Positions 9,669-17,885 of a stretch of 64,000 nt of DNA are shown here, piece by piece. The translations under genes and the position numbers were made by a program. The notes beneath the pieces were generated by a model. That model saw only the letters and a list, made by a program, of their open reading frames with translations, made no database searches and had not been told where the DNA came from. Source of the stretch: Novosphingobium sp. GTDB taxonomy: Bacteria; Pseudomonadota; Alphaproteobacteria; Sphingomonadales; Sphingomonadaceae. Within the stretch, counting starts at the first letter, position 1. Each line of letters starts with the position of its first letter. The stretch is from positions 1-64,000 of the forward strand of contig JAUYQH010000095.1 in NCBI GenBank assembly GCA_030697365.1, written 5' to 3'.

Positions 9669-10345
9669 TGAAGACTCTTTCCAAATCGCTTGTCACCGCG
9701 TCGCTGATGCTGGCCGGCTCGCAGTTCGTCGCGGTGGCTCCTGCCGCCGCCCAGGCGCTCAAGGGCGTTGCAGTCGCCAACCCGACCGCGATCGTCGCAC
9801 TGTCCAACGCCTACAAGGTCGCCGAGCAACAGCGCCCCGTCACCTACAAGGCGCAGATCGATCAGGCTAACGCGCGCAAGACCCAGATCGAGGCGCAGCT
9901 CCGCCCACTGGCGACCAAGATCCAGGCCGATGCCCGCGCCGCCAACCCCAATCAGGCCGCGCTCCAGCAGCAATACAATCAGATCCAGCAGATCGAGCAG
10001 GCGGGCCAGAACGAGATCAACTCGATCCTCCAGCCGGTCGCGCTAAGCCGCGCCTATGTGGTCGAGCAAATCGGCGACAAGCTGGAGCAGGCTACGAAGA
10101 ACGCGATGGCCAAGCAGAAGATCGAGATCCTGCTCGATTCGGGTTCGGTGATCAACGCGTCGGAAGCCTACAACCTCAACCAGGGGATCCTCAACGAGAT
10201 CAATGCGCTGCTCCCCGCCGCGCAGCTCGTGCCGCCGGCCGGTTGGCTGCCGCGCCAGCAGCGCGAACAGCAGGCGCAGCAGCAACAGCAGGCCGCACCG
10301 GCCGCGGCCCCGCCGGCTCCGGGCGCCAAGCCCTCGGGTCGCTAG
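9668..10345 (+). CDS. skp: OmpH/Skp-family periplasmic chaperone
   Basis: Skp-like proteins hold unfolded outer membrane proteins in the periplasm for delivery to BamA. The 225-residue product has a signal peptide ending around AAAQA and a long helical segment rich in Ala, Gln, Lys and Glu, the expected prefoldin-like coiled coil. A Gln/Pro/Ala-rich tail follows. The start overlaps the bamA stop by one base (TGATG), which implies coupled translation. Assignment rests on position as much as on sequence. Confidence 0.88.
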   Translation: MKTLSKSLVTASLMLAGSQFVAVAPAAAQALKGVAVANPTAIVALSNAYKVAEQQRPVTYKAQIDQANARKTQIEAQLRPLATKIQADARAANPNQAALQQQYNQIQQIEQAGQNEINSILQPVALSRAYVVEQIGDKLEQATKNAMAKQKIEILLDSGSVINASEAYNLNQGILNEINALLPAAQLVPPAGWLPRQQREQQAQQQQQAAPAAAPPAPGAKPSGR

Positions 10346-10368
10346 GCCCGCGAAGCCGGGGGCAGGGC

Positions 10369-10860
10369 ATGAGCGAAGACACGCAGGAAACGGTCGCGGC
10401 GGGAGCTGCGCCCGTTTCGTTCGACATCCAGCGCGTGCTCCACACGCTGCCCCACCGCTATCCGCTGTTGCTGGTCGATCGGGTCGCCAGCCTGACGATC
10501 GGCGAGACGATCCATGCGGTCAAAGCGGTCACCTTCAACGAGCAGTTCTTCCAGGGCCACTTTCCCGGCCGCCCGATCATGCCGGGGGTGCTCCAGATAG
10601 AGGCGCTGGCCCAGGCTGCCGCGATCCTGGCGATCGAAACGCTCGAACTCGCGGGCAGCGGCAAGCTGGTCTATTTCATGGCGATCGAGGAAGCCAAGTT
10701 CCGCGCGCCGGTGGAACCCGGCGTGCTGCTCGACCTCCACGTCGGCTTCGTCCAGAAACGTGCACGCGTGTGCAAGTTCTGGGGCCGCGCCGAAGTCGAT
10801 GGCAAGGTCACCTGCGACGTGAAGTTCACCGCGATGGTGGCCGACCCGCCAAGTTCGTGA
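10369..10860 (+). CDS. fabZ: (3R)-hydroxyacyl-ACP dehydratase FabZ
   Basis: FabZ dehydrates beta-hydroxyacyl-ACP in fatty acid elongation. The 163-residue hot-dog protein has the catalytic His in [12 protein letters not shown] (about residue 30) and the Glu in [15 protein letters not shown]. The N-terminal 20 residues are extra. The ATG at 10369 follows GGGGGCAGGG; the frame is open upstream but overlaps skp. In many proteobacteria lpxD precedes and lpxA follows fabZ. Neither is present here, in keeping with sphingomonads that carry glycosphingolipid instead of LPS. Confidence 0.96.
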   Translation: MSEDTQETVAAGAAPVSFDIQRVLHTLPHRYPLLLVDRVASLTIGETIHAVKAVTFNEQFFQGHFPGRPIMPGVLQIEALAQAAAILAIETLELAGSGKLVYFMAIEEAKFRAPVEPGVLLDLHVGFVQKRARVCKFWGRAEVDGKVTCDVKFTAMVADPPSS

Positions 10861-10872
10861 TCGCCGCCTTTC

Positions 10873-10980
10873 ACCGTCGCCCCTGCGAAGGCAGGGGCCC
10901 AGCTAACCTCGCCCCCTCACGCTGACGTTGCTATCAGGCCGCAAACTCGGTTGGGCCCCTGCCTTCGCAGGGGCGACGGT
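10873..10980. repeat. 108-bp inverted-repeat element (family E2, copy A)
   Basis: Perfect 29-bp terminal inverted repeats lie at 10873-10901 and 10952-10980. Each arm contains its own hairpin (GCCCCTGC...GCAGGGGC). The element sits between fabZ and rpmE. A second copy with nearly identical arms and length is at 20870-20976. The 50-bp centre differs between the copies, so what is conserved is the paired arms. It has no coding capacity. It may act as a transcript-end structure or be a non-autonomous mobile repeat. Confidence 0.85.
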
Positions 10981-11099
10981 AATCTTTACGAGTGGTCCCT
11001 CCGACGCGTTCTCCGGTTGCAAAGCCACCCACCTCCCGCTAAGCGCGCCGCTTCATTTCAGGCCGGTCGGAACCGGTCGCCAGACGAAAGCCCAGACCC

Positions 11100-11327
11100 A
11101 TGAAGGCCGATCTCCACCCCGATTATCACACCATCAAGGTCCAGATGACCGATGGCACCACGTTCGAAACCCGCTCCACCTGGGGCAAGGAAGGCGATAC
11201 GCTGGTGCTCGAAATCGACCCGACCAGCCACCCGGCGTGGACTGGCGACAACAAGCGCCTGCTCAACGAAGGCGGCCGCGTCGCCCAGTTCAACAAGCGC
11301 TTCGGCGGGTTGAGCCTCAAGAAGTAG
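11100..11327 (+). CDS. rpmE: 50S ribosomal protein L31
   Basis: A 75-residue L31 ([19 protein letters not shown] start, [12 protein letters not shown] end). It contains no cysteine at all, so it is the zinc-free C-minus form; the Cys ligands of zinc-binding L31 are missing. It has its own intergenic region upstream and a strong terminator 21 bp downstream, so it is probably a single-gene transcript. Confidence 0.96.
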   Translation: MKADLHPDYHTIKVQMTDGTTFETRSTWGKEGDTLVLEIDPTSHPAWTGDNKRLLNEGGRVAQFNKRFGGLSLKK

Positions 11328-11348
11328 GTCCGGCCCCGCGCGAATGTG

Positions 11349-11378
11349 AAAAAGGGCGACCGCGAGCCCGCCCTTTTT
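11349..11378. terminator. Bidirectional intrinsic terminator
   Basis: A perfect 10-bp stem (AAAAAGGGCG against CGCCCTTTTT) with a 10-base loop. It ends in a run of five T on the plus strand and, read from the other strand, also ends in five T. It lies between rpmE (plus) and the convergent gene at 11464-12159 (minus), so it can serve both. Confidence 0.9.
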
Positions 11379-11463
11379 CGTAGGTGCCCGCCGCGCTCGC
11401 GGCGCAACGGATCGGGGGACGGATCGACCCGATCAGGATCGCCCCGTCCTCCCGTAACGTGGC

Positions 11464-12159
11464 CTAGCGGCGGGCGTCTGTCACCCGCACGATGCGACCG
11501 GTGCGCCGGTCGATCTGGTAGATACGGCCGTCATTGAAGCGATAGATGTAGCGCTGGGTGTCGCGATATTGAGCGCCGTAGTTGTCGGGCATACGACCAT
11601 ACTGGTTGTTATACTGCTGGCCCTGCTTCTTCGCCTGGCCCGGGGGCAGGCAGCCGTTGTTCTTGCGCGCAAGACCCGGAGGGCACCCGCGACCGTTGCG
11701 CCGATCATCGTCGTCCCAGCGATCGTCGCGGTCGTTCCAGCGGTTGTCGCGGTCGTCGCGGTCGCCCCAGCGATCTCCGCGACCATCGCGGTCGTCCCAG
11801 CGATCGCCGCGGTTGTAGCCCGCTTGCTGAATGCGGTTTTCGAGCTGGCGGAGACGCTGCTCCAGATCGTCGCGCTCGGCGCGGCTGAGTCCGCCGCTCC
11901 GGTAAGCCTGTTCGCGCTGTGCGATGTCGCGCAGTTCGTCCTGAAGCCGTGAAGCTTGCGACTGCGATATCTCGCCACGCTGGAGAGCGTTCTGGATGCG
12001 GTTGTTGAGTTCGTTGAGGCGGGCGTCGATGCTCCCCCCCAGATTGCCCCCAAAGATGCCTGCCATGCCCTGACGCAAGATTTCACCAACTTGCGCAGAG
12101 GCCGGCACGGATGCAGTCAGTGCCGCAATCGCAGCGGTTGCCAGTAAAAACTTCTTCAT
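11464..12159 (-). CDS. Secreted Asp/Arg-repeat protein of unknown function
   Basis: I do not recognise a defined family. The 231-residue product has a clear signal peptide (MKKFLLATAAIAALTASVPASAQ). Then comes a helical region with heptad-like Leu/Gln spacing (about 40-120), a DRW-based repeat (DRWDDRDGRG, DRWGDRDDRD, NRWNDRD, DRWDDDD; about 124-158), the motif GCPPGLARKNNGCLPPGQAKK-like with two Cys, and a C-terminal RYIYRFNDGRIYQIDRRTGRI segment. The start is set by AGGAG eight bases before ATG. The C-terminal part resembles RcnB-like periplasmic proteins, which is inference. The AT-rich 12160-12396 region upstream probably holds its promoter. Confidence 0.85.
   Translation of the reverse strand: MKKFLLATAAIAALTASVPASAQVGEILRQGMAGIFGGNLGGSIDARLNELNNRIQNALQRGEISQSQASRLQDELRDIAQREQAYRSGGLSRAERDDLEQRLRQLENRIQQAGYNRGDRWDDRDGRGDRWGDRDDRDNRWNDRDDRWDDDDRRNGRGCPPGLARKNNGCLPPGQAKKQGQQYNNQYGRMPDNYGAQYRDTQRYIYRFNDGRIYQIDRRTGRIVRVTDARR
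11695..11815. repeat. Degenerate in-frame coding repeats (DRWxDRD units)
   Basis: DNA inside the minus-strand gene 11464-12159 repeats with units of about 30, 30 and 21 bp that encode DRWDDRDGRG, DRWGDRDDRD and NRWNDRD. On the plus strand they read as recurring GCGGTCGT and CCAGCGAT blocks. Such arrays may vary in copy number between strains. Confidence 0.6.
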
Positions 12160-12396
12160 CAAATCACTCCTGTTGCCCGTCGTGCTGCAACTATGGAGAA
12201 TATCCGATGCGTGATGCCTGAACCGAGGGTGCGGCACACGTTAATCGCCCGCGGTATTATTTTTCTTCATGCGCAATTTGTTCCCGCAGGCCAAAAAAAT
12301 CCGGTAATTAATTTCTAGATGAACTATTTATTTTATCAGGCTGCAAGAAGAAGGTACAGGACGTGGGGGATCACGTCTTTGGCTTGGGTTGAGCCA

Positions 12397-13044
12397 TCAC
12401 CCCCACGGCTTCTCCCGGTACCACTTGGTGATCACGTACTTCAGCCCCTTCCGCACCTTCATCCCGTGGTGAAGCGTCGCGGGGTTGAGACTGCCGTCCG
12501 AGCGGCGGTTGTTCCAGGCGAGGAGCTTGCCGGTTTCGGGCTGGACGGTCTTGTCGATCACCTTGAACCGGGTCGCGCCGCCGGCCTCGGGCTGGTTGAG
12601 GTAGATCATCAGGGTCCAAGTGCGGTTGCCCGCGACCGAGCAGAACTTGGCGAAGTCCTGCCCGCCCGGTTCGAAATAGTCGGTGTGAGCCTTGAACTCC
12701 TGTCCGACCTCGTAGCGCTGCCCTTGCAACGGTTCGCCATAGGCCGGATCGATCCCGCTCCACGCGCTCAGCAGCGCGTCGAGACCGGCGACTTCGGGCA
12801 TCGAATGGTCGAGATCGCAAGTCTCGCTGGTTCGGAAATAGTGGTCGCCGTTGGGATCGGCGATGGTCGAGGGTCGCCGGTTGACGTCGATGAGAGCGCA
12901 CAACCGGGCGCAGAACGCCGGGTCGAGGAACTGCTTGACGATATACAGCTCCAGCCGCGGGTTCGGCACCCGCTGGACGCCAGGATTGCTCACGATGCGT
13001 TGCGCGGTGGTATCGGGCGCGTGGGTGGCGTAAGCGCTGGCCAT
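12397..13044 (-). CDS. 2OG-Fe(II) oxygenase, prolyl 4-hydroxylase-like
   Basis: A 215-residue cytoplasmic protein with the double-stranded beta-helix fold of prolyl 4-hydroxylase alpha subunits. Iron ligands are H120 and D122 in FKAHTDYF and H192 in LHHGMKV; K202 in KGLKYVITKW probably binds 2-oxoglutarate. CSVAGNRTWTLMIYLNQP is the usual core strand. It presumably hydroxylates a protein or peptide side chain; the substrate is unknown. It is divergent from gspH with only 17 bp between start codons, so the promoters must overlap the coding ends. No functional link with the pseudopilins is evident. Confidence 0.9.
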   Translation of the reverse strand: MASAYATHAPDTTAQRIVSNPGVQRVPNPRLELYIVKQFLDPAFCARLCALIDVNRRPSTIADPNGDHYFRTSETCDLDHSMPEVAGLDALLSAWSGIDPAYGEPLQGQRYEVGQEFKAHTDYFEPGGQDFAKFCSVAGNRTWTLMIYLNQPEAGGATRFKVIDKTVQPETGKLLAWNNRRSDGSLNPATLHHGMKVRKGLKYVITKWYREKPWG

Positions 13045-13061
13045 GGCGCGAGATTAGCCGA

Positions 13062-13607
13062 GTGAAGCACCCGATGTCACGATCCGTCAGACAACCGAGC
13101 AAGGTTGTCTTCCCTGCCCGGGAGGGAGGTTTCAGCCTCGTCGAGATGATGGTCGTGCTGTTCTTGATGGGGCTGCTCGCCGGTGTGGTGGTTCTCTCGC
13201 TTCCCGGCGATGCCAGCGCGCTGCGCGAAGAGGCGGAGCGTTTCGCCGCGCGGACCGTGGCGGCCCGCGATGAGGCGATTTCGGGGGCGCGACCGGTCGC
13301 AGTGGTGGTCGGGCGCGCGGGGTATTACTTCGAACAGCGGCGCGACGGGGCCTGGCTGCCGCTCGATCCGGGGCGCTTCGGGCTGGTGGCGTGGAAGGAT
13401 GGCACCGCGGCGAGCGTCACCGGCGCACCTACCGAGCGAGCGGGGGCAAAGGGCGCGCAACCCGGCGCCACGCCCGAACGCCAGCGGCTGGTGTTCGATC
13501 CGGTGGGGCTGGCCGGCAGCGAGGCGCGCGTAAGGCTCGCCCGCGGCGCCGATGCACTGGCGGTGAGCGTGGCGCGCGACGGAACGGTGAGGCTCGATGC
13601 AGGCTAA
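13062..13607 (+). CDS. gspH: Type II secretion minor pseudopilin GspH
   Basis: A prepilin-like protein of the type II secretion pseudopilus. The prepilin peptidase site is in REGGFSLVEMMVVLFLMG, with cleavage expected after the Gly before Phe and a Glu at +5. The hydrophobic helix is followed by a GspH-like beta-rich region. The 22-residue leader is long, so the GTG at 13062 and the ATG at 13074 are both possible starts. It begins a run of four pseudopilin genes and overlaps gspI by 11 bases. The leader is shared with a divergent oxygenase gene. Confidence 0.88.
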   Translation: MKHPMSRSVRQPSKVVFPAREGGFSLVEMMVVLFLMGLLAGVVVLSLPGDASALREEAERFAARTVAARDEAISGARPVAVVVGRAGYYFEQRRDGAWLPLDPGRFGLVAWKDGTAASVTGAPTERAGAKGAQPGATPERQRLVFDPVGLAGSEARVRLARGADALAVSVARDGTVRLDAG

Positions 13608-13974
13608 ACCACAGAACGGCTTCACCCTGATCGAGATGCTGGTCGCGCTGGCGGTGTTCGCCATCGCCGCGCTCACCCTGCTCAGGATGGAAGGCGCGAG
13701 CATCGCGCGCACCGCCGATCTCGACCAGCGCCTGCTGCGCGAGGTGGTCGCACAGAACCTCGCGACCGAGTGGCTGACCGATCCGGCACCGCCAGCCTTG
13801 GGCGACGTCAACGGCCAGGTGACCAACTTGGGCCGTGCCTTCGCCTTCGCCCGCCACGTCGAGCCGATGTCCGACGCCGGGGTGATCCGGGTGGTGGTCT
13901 CGGTCCGCGAAGTCACCCCCGGTGCGCGGAGCCAGGCGTTCACGCTCGAATTCCTTCGCCCGGGGGGCTTGTGA
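13597..13974 (+). CDS. gspI: Type II secretion minor pseudopilin GspI
   Basis: The 125-residue product has a short leader and the prepilin cleavage motif NGFTLIEMLVALAVFAIAALTLL, then a small globular part typical of GspI, including TEWL in the conserved region after the N-terminal helix. GspI nucleates the pseudopilus tip with GspJ and GspK in the inner membrane and periplasm. It overlaps gspH at the start and gspJ at the stop (TGATG). Confidence 0.92.
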   Translation: MQAKPQNGFTLIEMLVALAVFAIAALTLLRMEGASIARTADLDQRLLREVVAQNLATEWLTDPAPPALGDVNGQVTNLGRAFAFARHVEPMSDAGVIRVVVSVREVTPGARSQAFTLEFLRPGGL

Positions 13975-14573
13975 TGCGCCAGCAAGAGCGCGGCTTCACC
14001 CTTGTCGAAATGCTGATCGCGCTGGCGATCTTCGCGGTAATCGCGGGTGGGGCGCTGATGCTGCTGCGCTTCAGCGTCGATGCCGAGGCGGCGAGCCGGA
14101 ACAAGACCCAGCAGATCGCTTCCATGCGCCGCTTCCTCAGCGTGTGGAACGCCGATCTGGCGCAAGCGGTGCCGCGCCCGACCCGCGATGCGGCGGGAGC
14201 AGCGGGGGCCGCGCTCGATGCTCCCACGGGGGCACCCGATGGCGTGGTCCTGCGCCTTACCCGCGGCGGCTGGAGCAACTACGACGGAGCGCCGCGGCCC
14301 AGTCTTCAGCGCGTCGAGTACCGCTGGCAGGGCGGCAAGCTGGCGCGCGCGGGCTATCCGTTTCTCGACGGCGCACGACCCGATGCGGCCGCGCCGCTGG
14401 CCGATTCTGCCGGCCCCCCGCAACTGCGCTTCCGCACGCAGGACGGGAACTGGCAGGACCGCTGGGAACCCCAGCGCAGTACCGAACTGCCGGTGGCGAT
14501 CGAACTCAACCTTCCACAACCTGGCGGGCAGGTCTTGCGCGTGGTGGCGCTGGTCGGGGCTAATTACCAGTGA
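13974..14573 (+). CDS. gspJ: Type II secretion minor pseudopilin GspJ
   Basis: The 199-residue product starts MRQQERGFTLVEMLIALAIF, an exact prepilin signature. The C-terminal part contains RWQGGKLARAGYPFLDGA and ELPVAIELNL, as in GspJ, which often shows calcium- or tip-binding loops here. The start codon overlaps the gspI stop. Four bases of its 3' end overlap gspK, which starts with GTG. Confidence 0.92.
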   Translation: MRQQERGFTLVEMLIALAIFAVIAGGALMLLRFSVDAEAASRNKTQQIASMRRFLSVWNADLAQAVPRPTRDAAGAAGAALDAPTGAPDGVVLRLTRGGWSNYDGAPRPSLQRVEYRWQGGKLARAGYPFLDGARPDAAAPLADSAGPPQLRFRTQDGNWQDRWEPQRSTELPVAIELNLPQPGGQVLRVVALVGANYQ

Positions 14574-15559
14574 GGCTCCCGCCGGACAACGAGCGCGGCG
14601 CCGCGCTCCTCTCCGTCCTCCTCCTCGTCGCGGTGATGGCCGTGATCGCGGCGGTGATGCTCGAACGCCTCAACCTCGCCACCCGCCTCGCCGCGAACAG
14701 CCAGGCGATGACCCAGGCGCGGTTCTATGCGCTGTCTGCCGAAAGCCTGGCGACCGCGCGGATCAAGGCGCTGGTCGCGTCCAGCCCCGATCGCACCGCC
14801 GATCCACGCGGCCTGCTCGGGCGCGAATTCGCCATGCCGCTGGCGGCGGGGGTGGTGGTCGCGCGGGTCGATGATGCGGGCAACTGCTTCAACCTCAACT
14901 CGCTGGTCGAAGGTCAGGAAGGCAACTTCACGCTGCGCCCGGTGGCTCTGAGCCAGTTGCGCGCGCTGATGGAGAGCCTGGCGATTCCCTCCGCCGAGGC
15001 GATTCCGCTGTCCGATGCGATGGCCGACTGGATCGACAGCGACGACATTCCGGCACCCAACGGCAGCGAAGATCAGTACTATCAGGGGCTGCCGGTACCT
15101 TACCGCACCGCCGGGCGGCTGGTGACAGATCCGGGCGAAATGCGCGCGGTGCGCGGGATGACCCCGGCGTATTACACCCGCCTGCGCCCGTGGCTGTGCG
15201 CGCTGCCCGGAGCCGAGCTTTCGCCGATCAACGTCAACACCTTGCGCCCCGATCAGGCGCGGCTGATCGCGATGCTCAGCCCGGCGACAATCGACGTGCG
15301 CCGCGCCCAGTCGATCATCGCCCAGCGGCCTCCGACCGGAGTCGCGTCGGCCGCGGACTTCCTGCGGCCCTTCGCTGCTGGCGGTCAGACGCTGGGGCCC
15401 GAGCCGATCGGCCAGCTCAAGGTCACCAGCCGCTGGTTCCTGATCGACCTGCAAGTAGCGGTCGATTCGATCCGGTTGGATGAACAGGCTCTGGTCGATG
15501 TCGGGGTCAATCCGCCGCGAGTGGTCGGTCGCAGTTGGGGCGATCGCGAAAGTCGCTAG
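14570..15559 (+). CDS. gspK: Type II secretion minor pseudopilin GspK
   Basis: GspK caps the pseudopilus. The 329-residue protein has a leader ending ERGAALLSVLLLVAVMAVIAAV without the usual Phe at +1, as is common for GspK. Further on it has DWIDSDDIPAPNGSEDQYY and the helix-hairpin-helix-like region INVNTLRPDQARLIAMLSP. The GTG start at 14570 overlaps the gspJ stop. No other secretion genes (gspD, E, F, G, L, M) occur in this window, so the machine must be completed elsewhere or the cluster serves another role. Confidence 0.93.
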   Translation: MRLPPDNERGAALLSVLLLVAVMAVIAAVMLERLNLATRLAANSQAMTQARFYALSAESLATARIKALVASSPDRTADPRGLLGREFAMPLAAGVVVARVDDAGNCFNLNSLVEGQEGNFTLRPVALSQLRALMESLAIPSAEAIPLSDAMADWIDSDDIPAPNGSEDQYYQGLPVPYRTAGRLVTDPGEMRAVRGMTPAYYTRLRPWLCALPGAELSPINVNTLRPDQARLIAMLSPATIDVRRAQSIIAQRPPTGVASAADFLRPFAAGGQTLGPEPIGQLKVTSRWFLIDLQVAVDSIRLDEQALVDVGVNPPRVVGRSWGDRESR

Positions 15560-15689
15560 ATTTGAGGCGAGTAATATTGTTACGCGACGGACCAAATGTC
15601 GCAACTTTCGCTTTGCTTTGGCGAGGGCTTGTGCAATGGCGCGGCCCCGTTCCAATCGCCGCTTGACGGCGGGGAACGTGCCCGCAAAA

Positions 15690-15709
15690 GCGCCCGCTTC
15701 GGCGGGTGC
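15690..15709 (+). terminator. UUCG-capped hairpin between gspK and tRNA-His
   Basis: An 8-bp stem (GCGCCCGC against GCGGGTGC, one G-T pair) closed by a TTCG tetraloop lies 11 bp before the tRNA. No T run follows. It may stabilise or end the gspK transcript. The rest of the 160-bp gap shows nothing else I can name. Confidence 0.45.
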
Positions 15710-15720
15710 GCCGGGATATG

Positions 15721-15797
15721 GCGATCGTAGCTCAGTTGGTTAGAGCGCCGGCTTGTGGTGCCGGAGGTCGGGGGTTCGAGACCCCTCGATCGCCCCA
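15721..15797 (+). tRNA. tRNA-His (anticodon GTG)
   Basis: A full cloverleaf: acceptor GCGATCG with CGATCGC, D-arm GCTC...GAGC, anticodon stem CCGGC/GCCGG with loop TTGTGGT (anticodon GTG), variable AGGTC and T-arm with loop TTCGAGA. The discriminator is C73 (15794), followed by an encoded CCA. The base before the acceptor (15720) is G, matching the extra G-1 that pairs with C73 in histidine tRNAs. Confidence 0.97.
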
Positions 15798-15836
15798 TTT
15801 CTCCTGCACCGGCACTGACTTGCACAAGGAACTGCC

Positions 15837-16913
15837 GTGCCAGCTTTCTGGACCGAATCCGACTTCGACGATCACGAGAGCGTGAGCCTCGTTCGCGACC
15901 GCGCTTCGGGGCTGACGGCGATCTTTGCGATCCATTCGACCTTTCTCGGCCCCGCCGCGGGGGGGACGCGGTTCTGGCACTATGCCGACCCGGCGCTGGC
16001 GATGCGCGACGCGCTGCGGCTGTCGCGCGGGATGAGCTACAAGAACGCGATGGCCGAACTGCCGATGGGCGGGGGCAAGGCGGTGATCCTGGCCGATGCA
16101 CCCGACAAGAATGGTGGGCACACCAAGACCCCCGAGATGCTCGCCGCGTTCGGCGATGCGGTAGAGGCTCTGGGCGGGCGTTACGTGACCGCCGAGGACG
16201 TCGGGATCAGCGAGGCCGACATGGTCGCGGTTGCCAGGCGCACACGCCATGTCTCGGGTCTTCCAGCCGGGGATAGCTCCGCGGGCGGCGATCCCGGGCC
16301 GTTCACCGCGATGGGCATCTATCACGGGATCAAGGCCGCGGTGGCGCACAAGCTGGGCAAGGACAGCGTCGACGGCGTCCATGTCGCGGTGATGGGCACC
16401 GGCAGCGTCGGCGGCGGGGTGGCGCGCTTGCTGCACCGCGATGGCGCGCGGCTGACGTTGGCGGATGTCAACGAAGACCGGGCCAGAACGCTGGCCAGGG
16501 AACTCGACGCCGCGGTCGTCGCGCCCGACGCGATCATGGGCGTCGCCTGCGACGTGTTCAGCCCCAACGCGCTCGGCGCTATCCTTGACGACGCCGGCAT
16601 CGCCCGGCTCGATTGCGCGGTGGTGGCGGGCGGGGCGAACAACCAGCTCGCGCGGCCCGAGCACGGCGCGGCCCTGGCAGATCGCGGTATTCTCTATGCG
16701 CCTGACTATGTGATCAACGCGGGCGGGATCATCTCGGTCACGCTCGAACACCTCGCCCGCCAGAACGGCGCGCACTGCGATATCAACGAGGTGCGCAAGC
16801 GGCTCGCGCAGATTCCTGATCGGCTGATGGCGATCTGGGAGGAAAGCGAGTCGACTCACGTCTCGCCCGACGTCGTCGCCGACCGCATGGCGCAAAAGCT
16901 CATCGGCCGCTGA
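15837..16913 (+). CDS. Glu/Leu/Phe/Val dehydrogenase (leucine dehydrogenase-like)
   Basis: An NAD-dependent oxidative deaminase of branched-chain or aromatic amino acids. The 358-residue length suits leucine dehydrogenase. Substrate and catalytic lysines lie in SYKNAM and MGGGKAVI; the catalytic Asp region is TAEDVGIS. The Rossmann domain starts at VAVMGTGSVGGGVA (about residue 183). The GTG at 15837 follows CAAGGA. It stands alone between tRNA-His and ccmC. Leucine, valine or phenylalanine preference cannot be told from sequence by eye. Confidence 0.9.
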   Translation: MPAFWTESDFDDHESVSLVRDRASGLTAIFAIHSTFLGPAAGGTRFWHYADPALAMRDALRLSRGMSYKNAMAELPMGGGKAVILADAPDKNGGHTKTPEMLAAFGDAVEALGGRYVTAEDVGISEADMVAVARRTRHVSGLPAGDSSAGGDPGPFTAMGIYHGIKAAVAHKLGKDSVDGVHVAVMGTGSVGGGVARLLHRDGARLTLADVNEDRARTLARELDAAVVAPDAIMGVACDVFSPNALGAILDDAGIARLDCAVVAGGANNQLARPEHGAALADRGILYAPDYVINAGGIISVTLEHLARQNGAHCDINEVRKRLAQIPDRLMAIWEESESTHVSPDVVADRMAQKLIGR

Positions 16914-17011
16914 TCGCAACCCGCTTGCCGCGTTCGCCGGGGCGTGGCAGAGCAGCGCCCAGCCGGTGGCGGGGGTCGCCGGATTGATCTGAAAGACAAT
17001 TCCCGCGCCTC

Positions 17012-17740
17012 ATGCACGGTTTTGCCAATCCCGCCCGGTTCCTGCGCATCGCGCGCTGGCTGACGCCGTTGCTGTTCGGCCTCGGCCTTCTGCTCGCGGG
17101 GGGGGCGTTGGCGTGGGGACTTACCCAGGTCCCGCCCGACCGCCTGATGGGCGAAACCGTCCGCATCCTCTTCATCCACGTACCCTCTGCCTGGCTGGGC
17201 ATGGCTGGGTGGACCACGATCGCCATCGCGAGCCTGGTAGAACTTGTCTGGCGGCACCCGCTGGCGGGAATCGCGGCGCGTGCCGCGGCGGTGCCGGGCG
17301 CCACCTTCACCGCGATCTGCCTCGCCACCGGATCGATCTGGGCGCGGCCCACGTGGGGCACCTGGTGGGTGTGGGACGGGCGGCTGACCAGCTTCCTCGT
17401 TCTGCTGTTCCTGTACTTCGGCTATATCGCGCTGGCCGGAGCTGCGCAGAAGGATGCGGCGGGCGGCGCGGGCGGCAGCCGCGTGATCGCGATCTTCGGA
17501 CTGGTCGGCGCGATCAACATCCCGATCATCAACCGTTCGGTGGTGTGGTGGAACAGCCTCCACCAGCCGCCCTCGATCACGATGGGCAAGTCGAGCATCG
17601 ATGCGACGTTTCTCGTTCCGCTGCTGATCGCCGCGCTGGGTTTCAGCCTGCTGTTCGGCGGGGTGGTGCTGGCGCGAATGCGCACGCTGCTTGCGGAAAT
17701 CCAGACCGAGGCGCGCCTGCGCCGCAAGGCGATTGCCTGA
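17012..17740 (+). CDS. ccmC: Heme exporter/handling protein CcmC
   Basis: A six-helix membrane protein that presents heme to CcmE in cytochrome c maturation. The tryptophan-rich heme motif is TWGTWWVWDGRLTS (about residues 112-125), and conserved His residues are in FIHVPSAW and NSLHQPPS. It is 242 residues long. The ccmD gene follows after 4 bp. ccmA and ccmB, which often precede ccmC, are not in the window. Confidence 0.96.
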   Translation: MHGFANPARFLRIARWLTPLLFGLGLLLAGGALAWGLTQVPPDRLMGETVRILFIHVPSAWLGMAGWTTIAIASLVELVWRHPLAGIAARAAAVPGATFTAICLATGSIWARPTWGTWWVWDGRLTSFLVLLFLYFGYIALAGAAQKDAAGGAGGSRVIAIFGLVGAINIPIINRSVVWWNSLHQPPSITMGKSSIDATFLVPLLIAALGFSLLFGGVVLARMRTLLAEIQTEARLRRKAIA

Positions 17741-17744
17741 TCGG

Positions 17745-17885
17745 ATGGCGGAGGGACTCGATCAGTGGCAGTTCGTTATTGCCGCCTATGCGGTGGGCGT
17801 GGCCGGTACGCTAAGCTTGGCCGGCTGGGCGTGGACGGCGATGCGCCGCGCCGAACGCCGCCGCGACGAAGCGAGGGATAGATGA
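17745..17885 (+). CDS. ccmD: Heme exporter protein CcmD
   Basis: A 46-residue protein with one membrane helix (QFVIAAYAVGVAGTLSLAGW) and a charged C-terminal tail rich in Arg and Glu. CcmD helps release holo-CcmE from CcmC. The ATG at 17745 gives the usual CcmD length. The stop overlaps the ccmE start (ATGA). Function is assigned from size, topology and position between ccmC and ccmE. Confidence 0.92.
   Translation: MAEGLDQWQFVIAAYAVGVAGTLSLAGWAWTAMRRAERRRDEARDR

Noticed and set aside
11569..11952. A plus-strand frame encoding Val/Ala-rich hydrophobic repeats
   Set aside because: It is the reverse reading of the DRW repeats of the minus-strand secreted protein, which has a signal peptide and a ribosome site.
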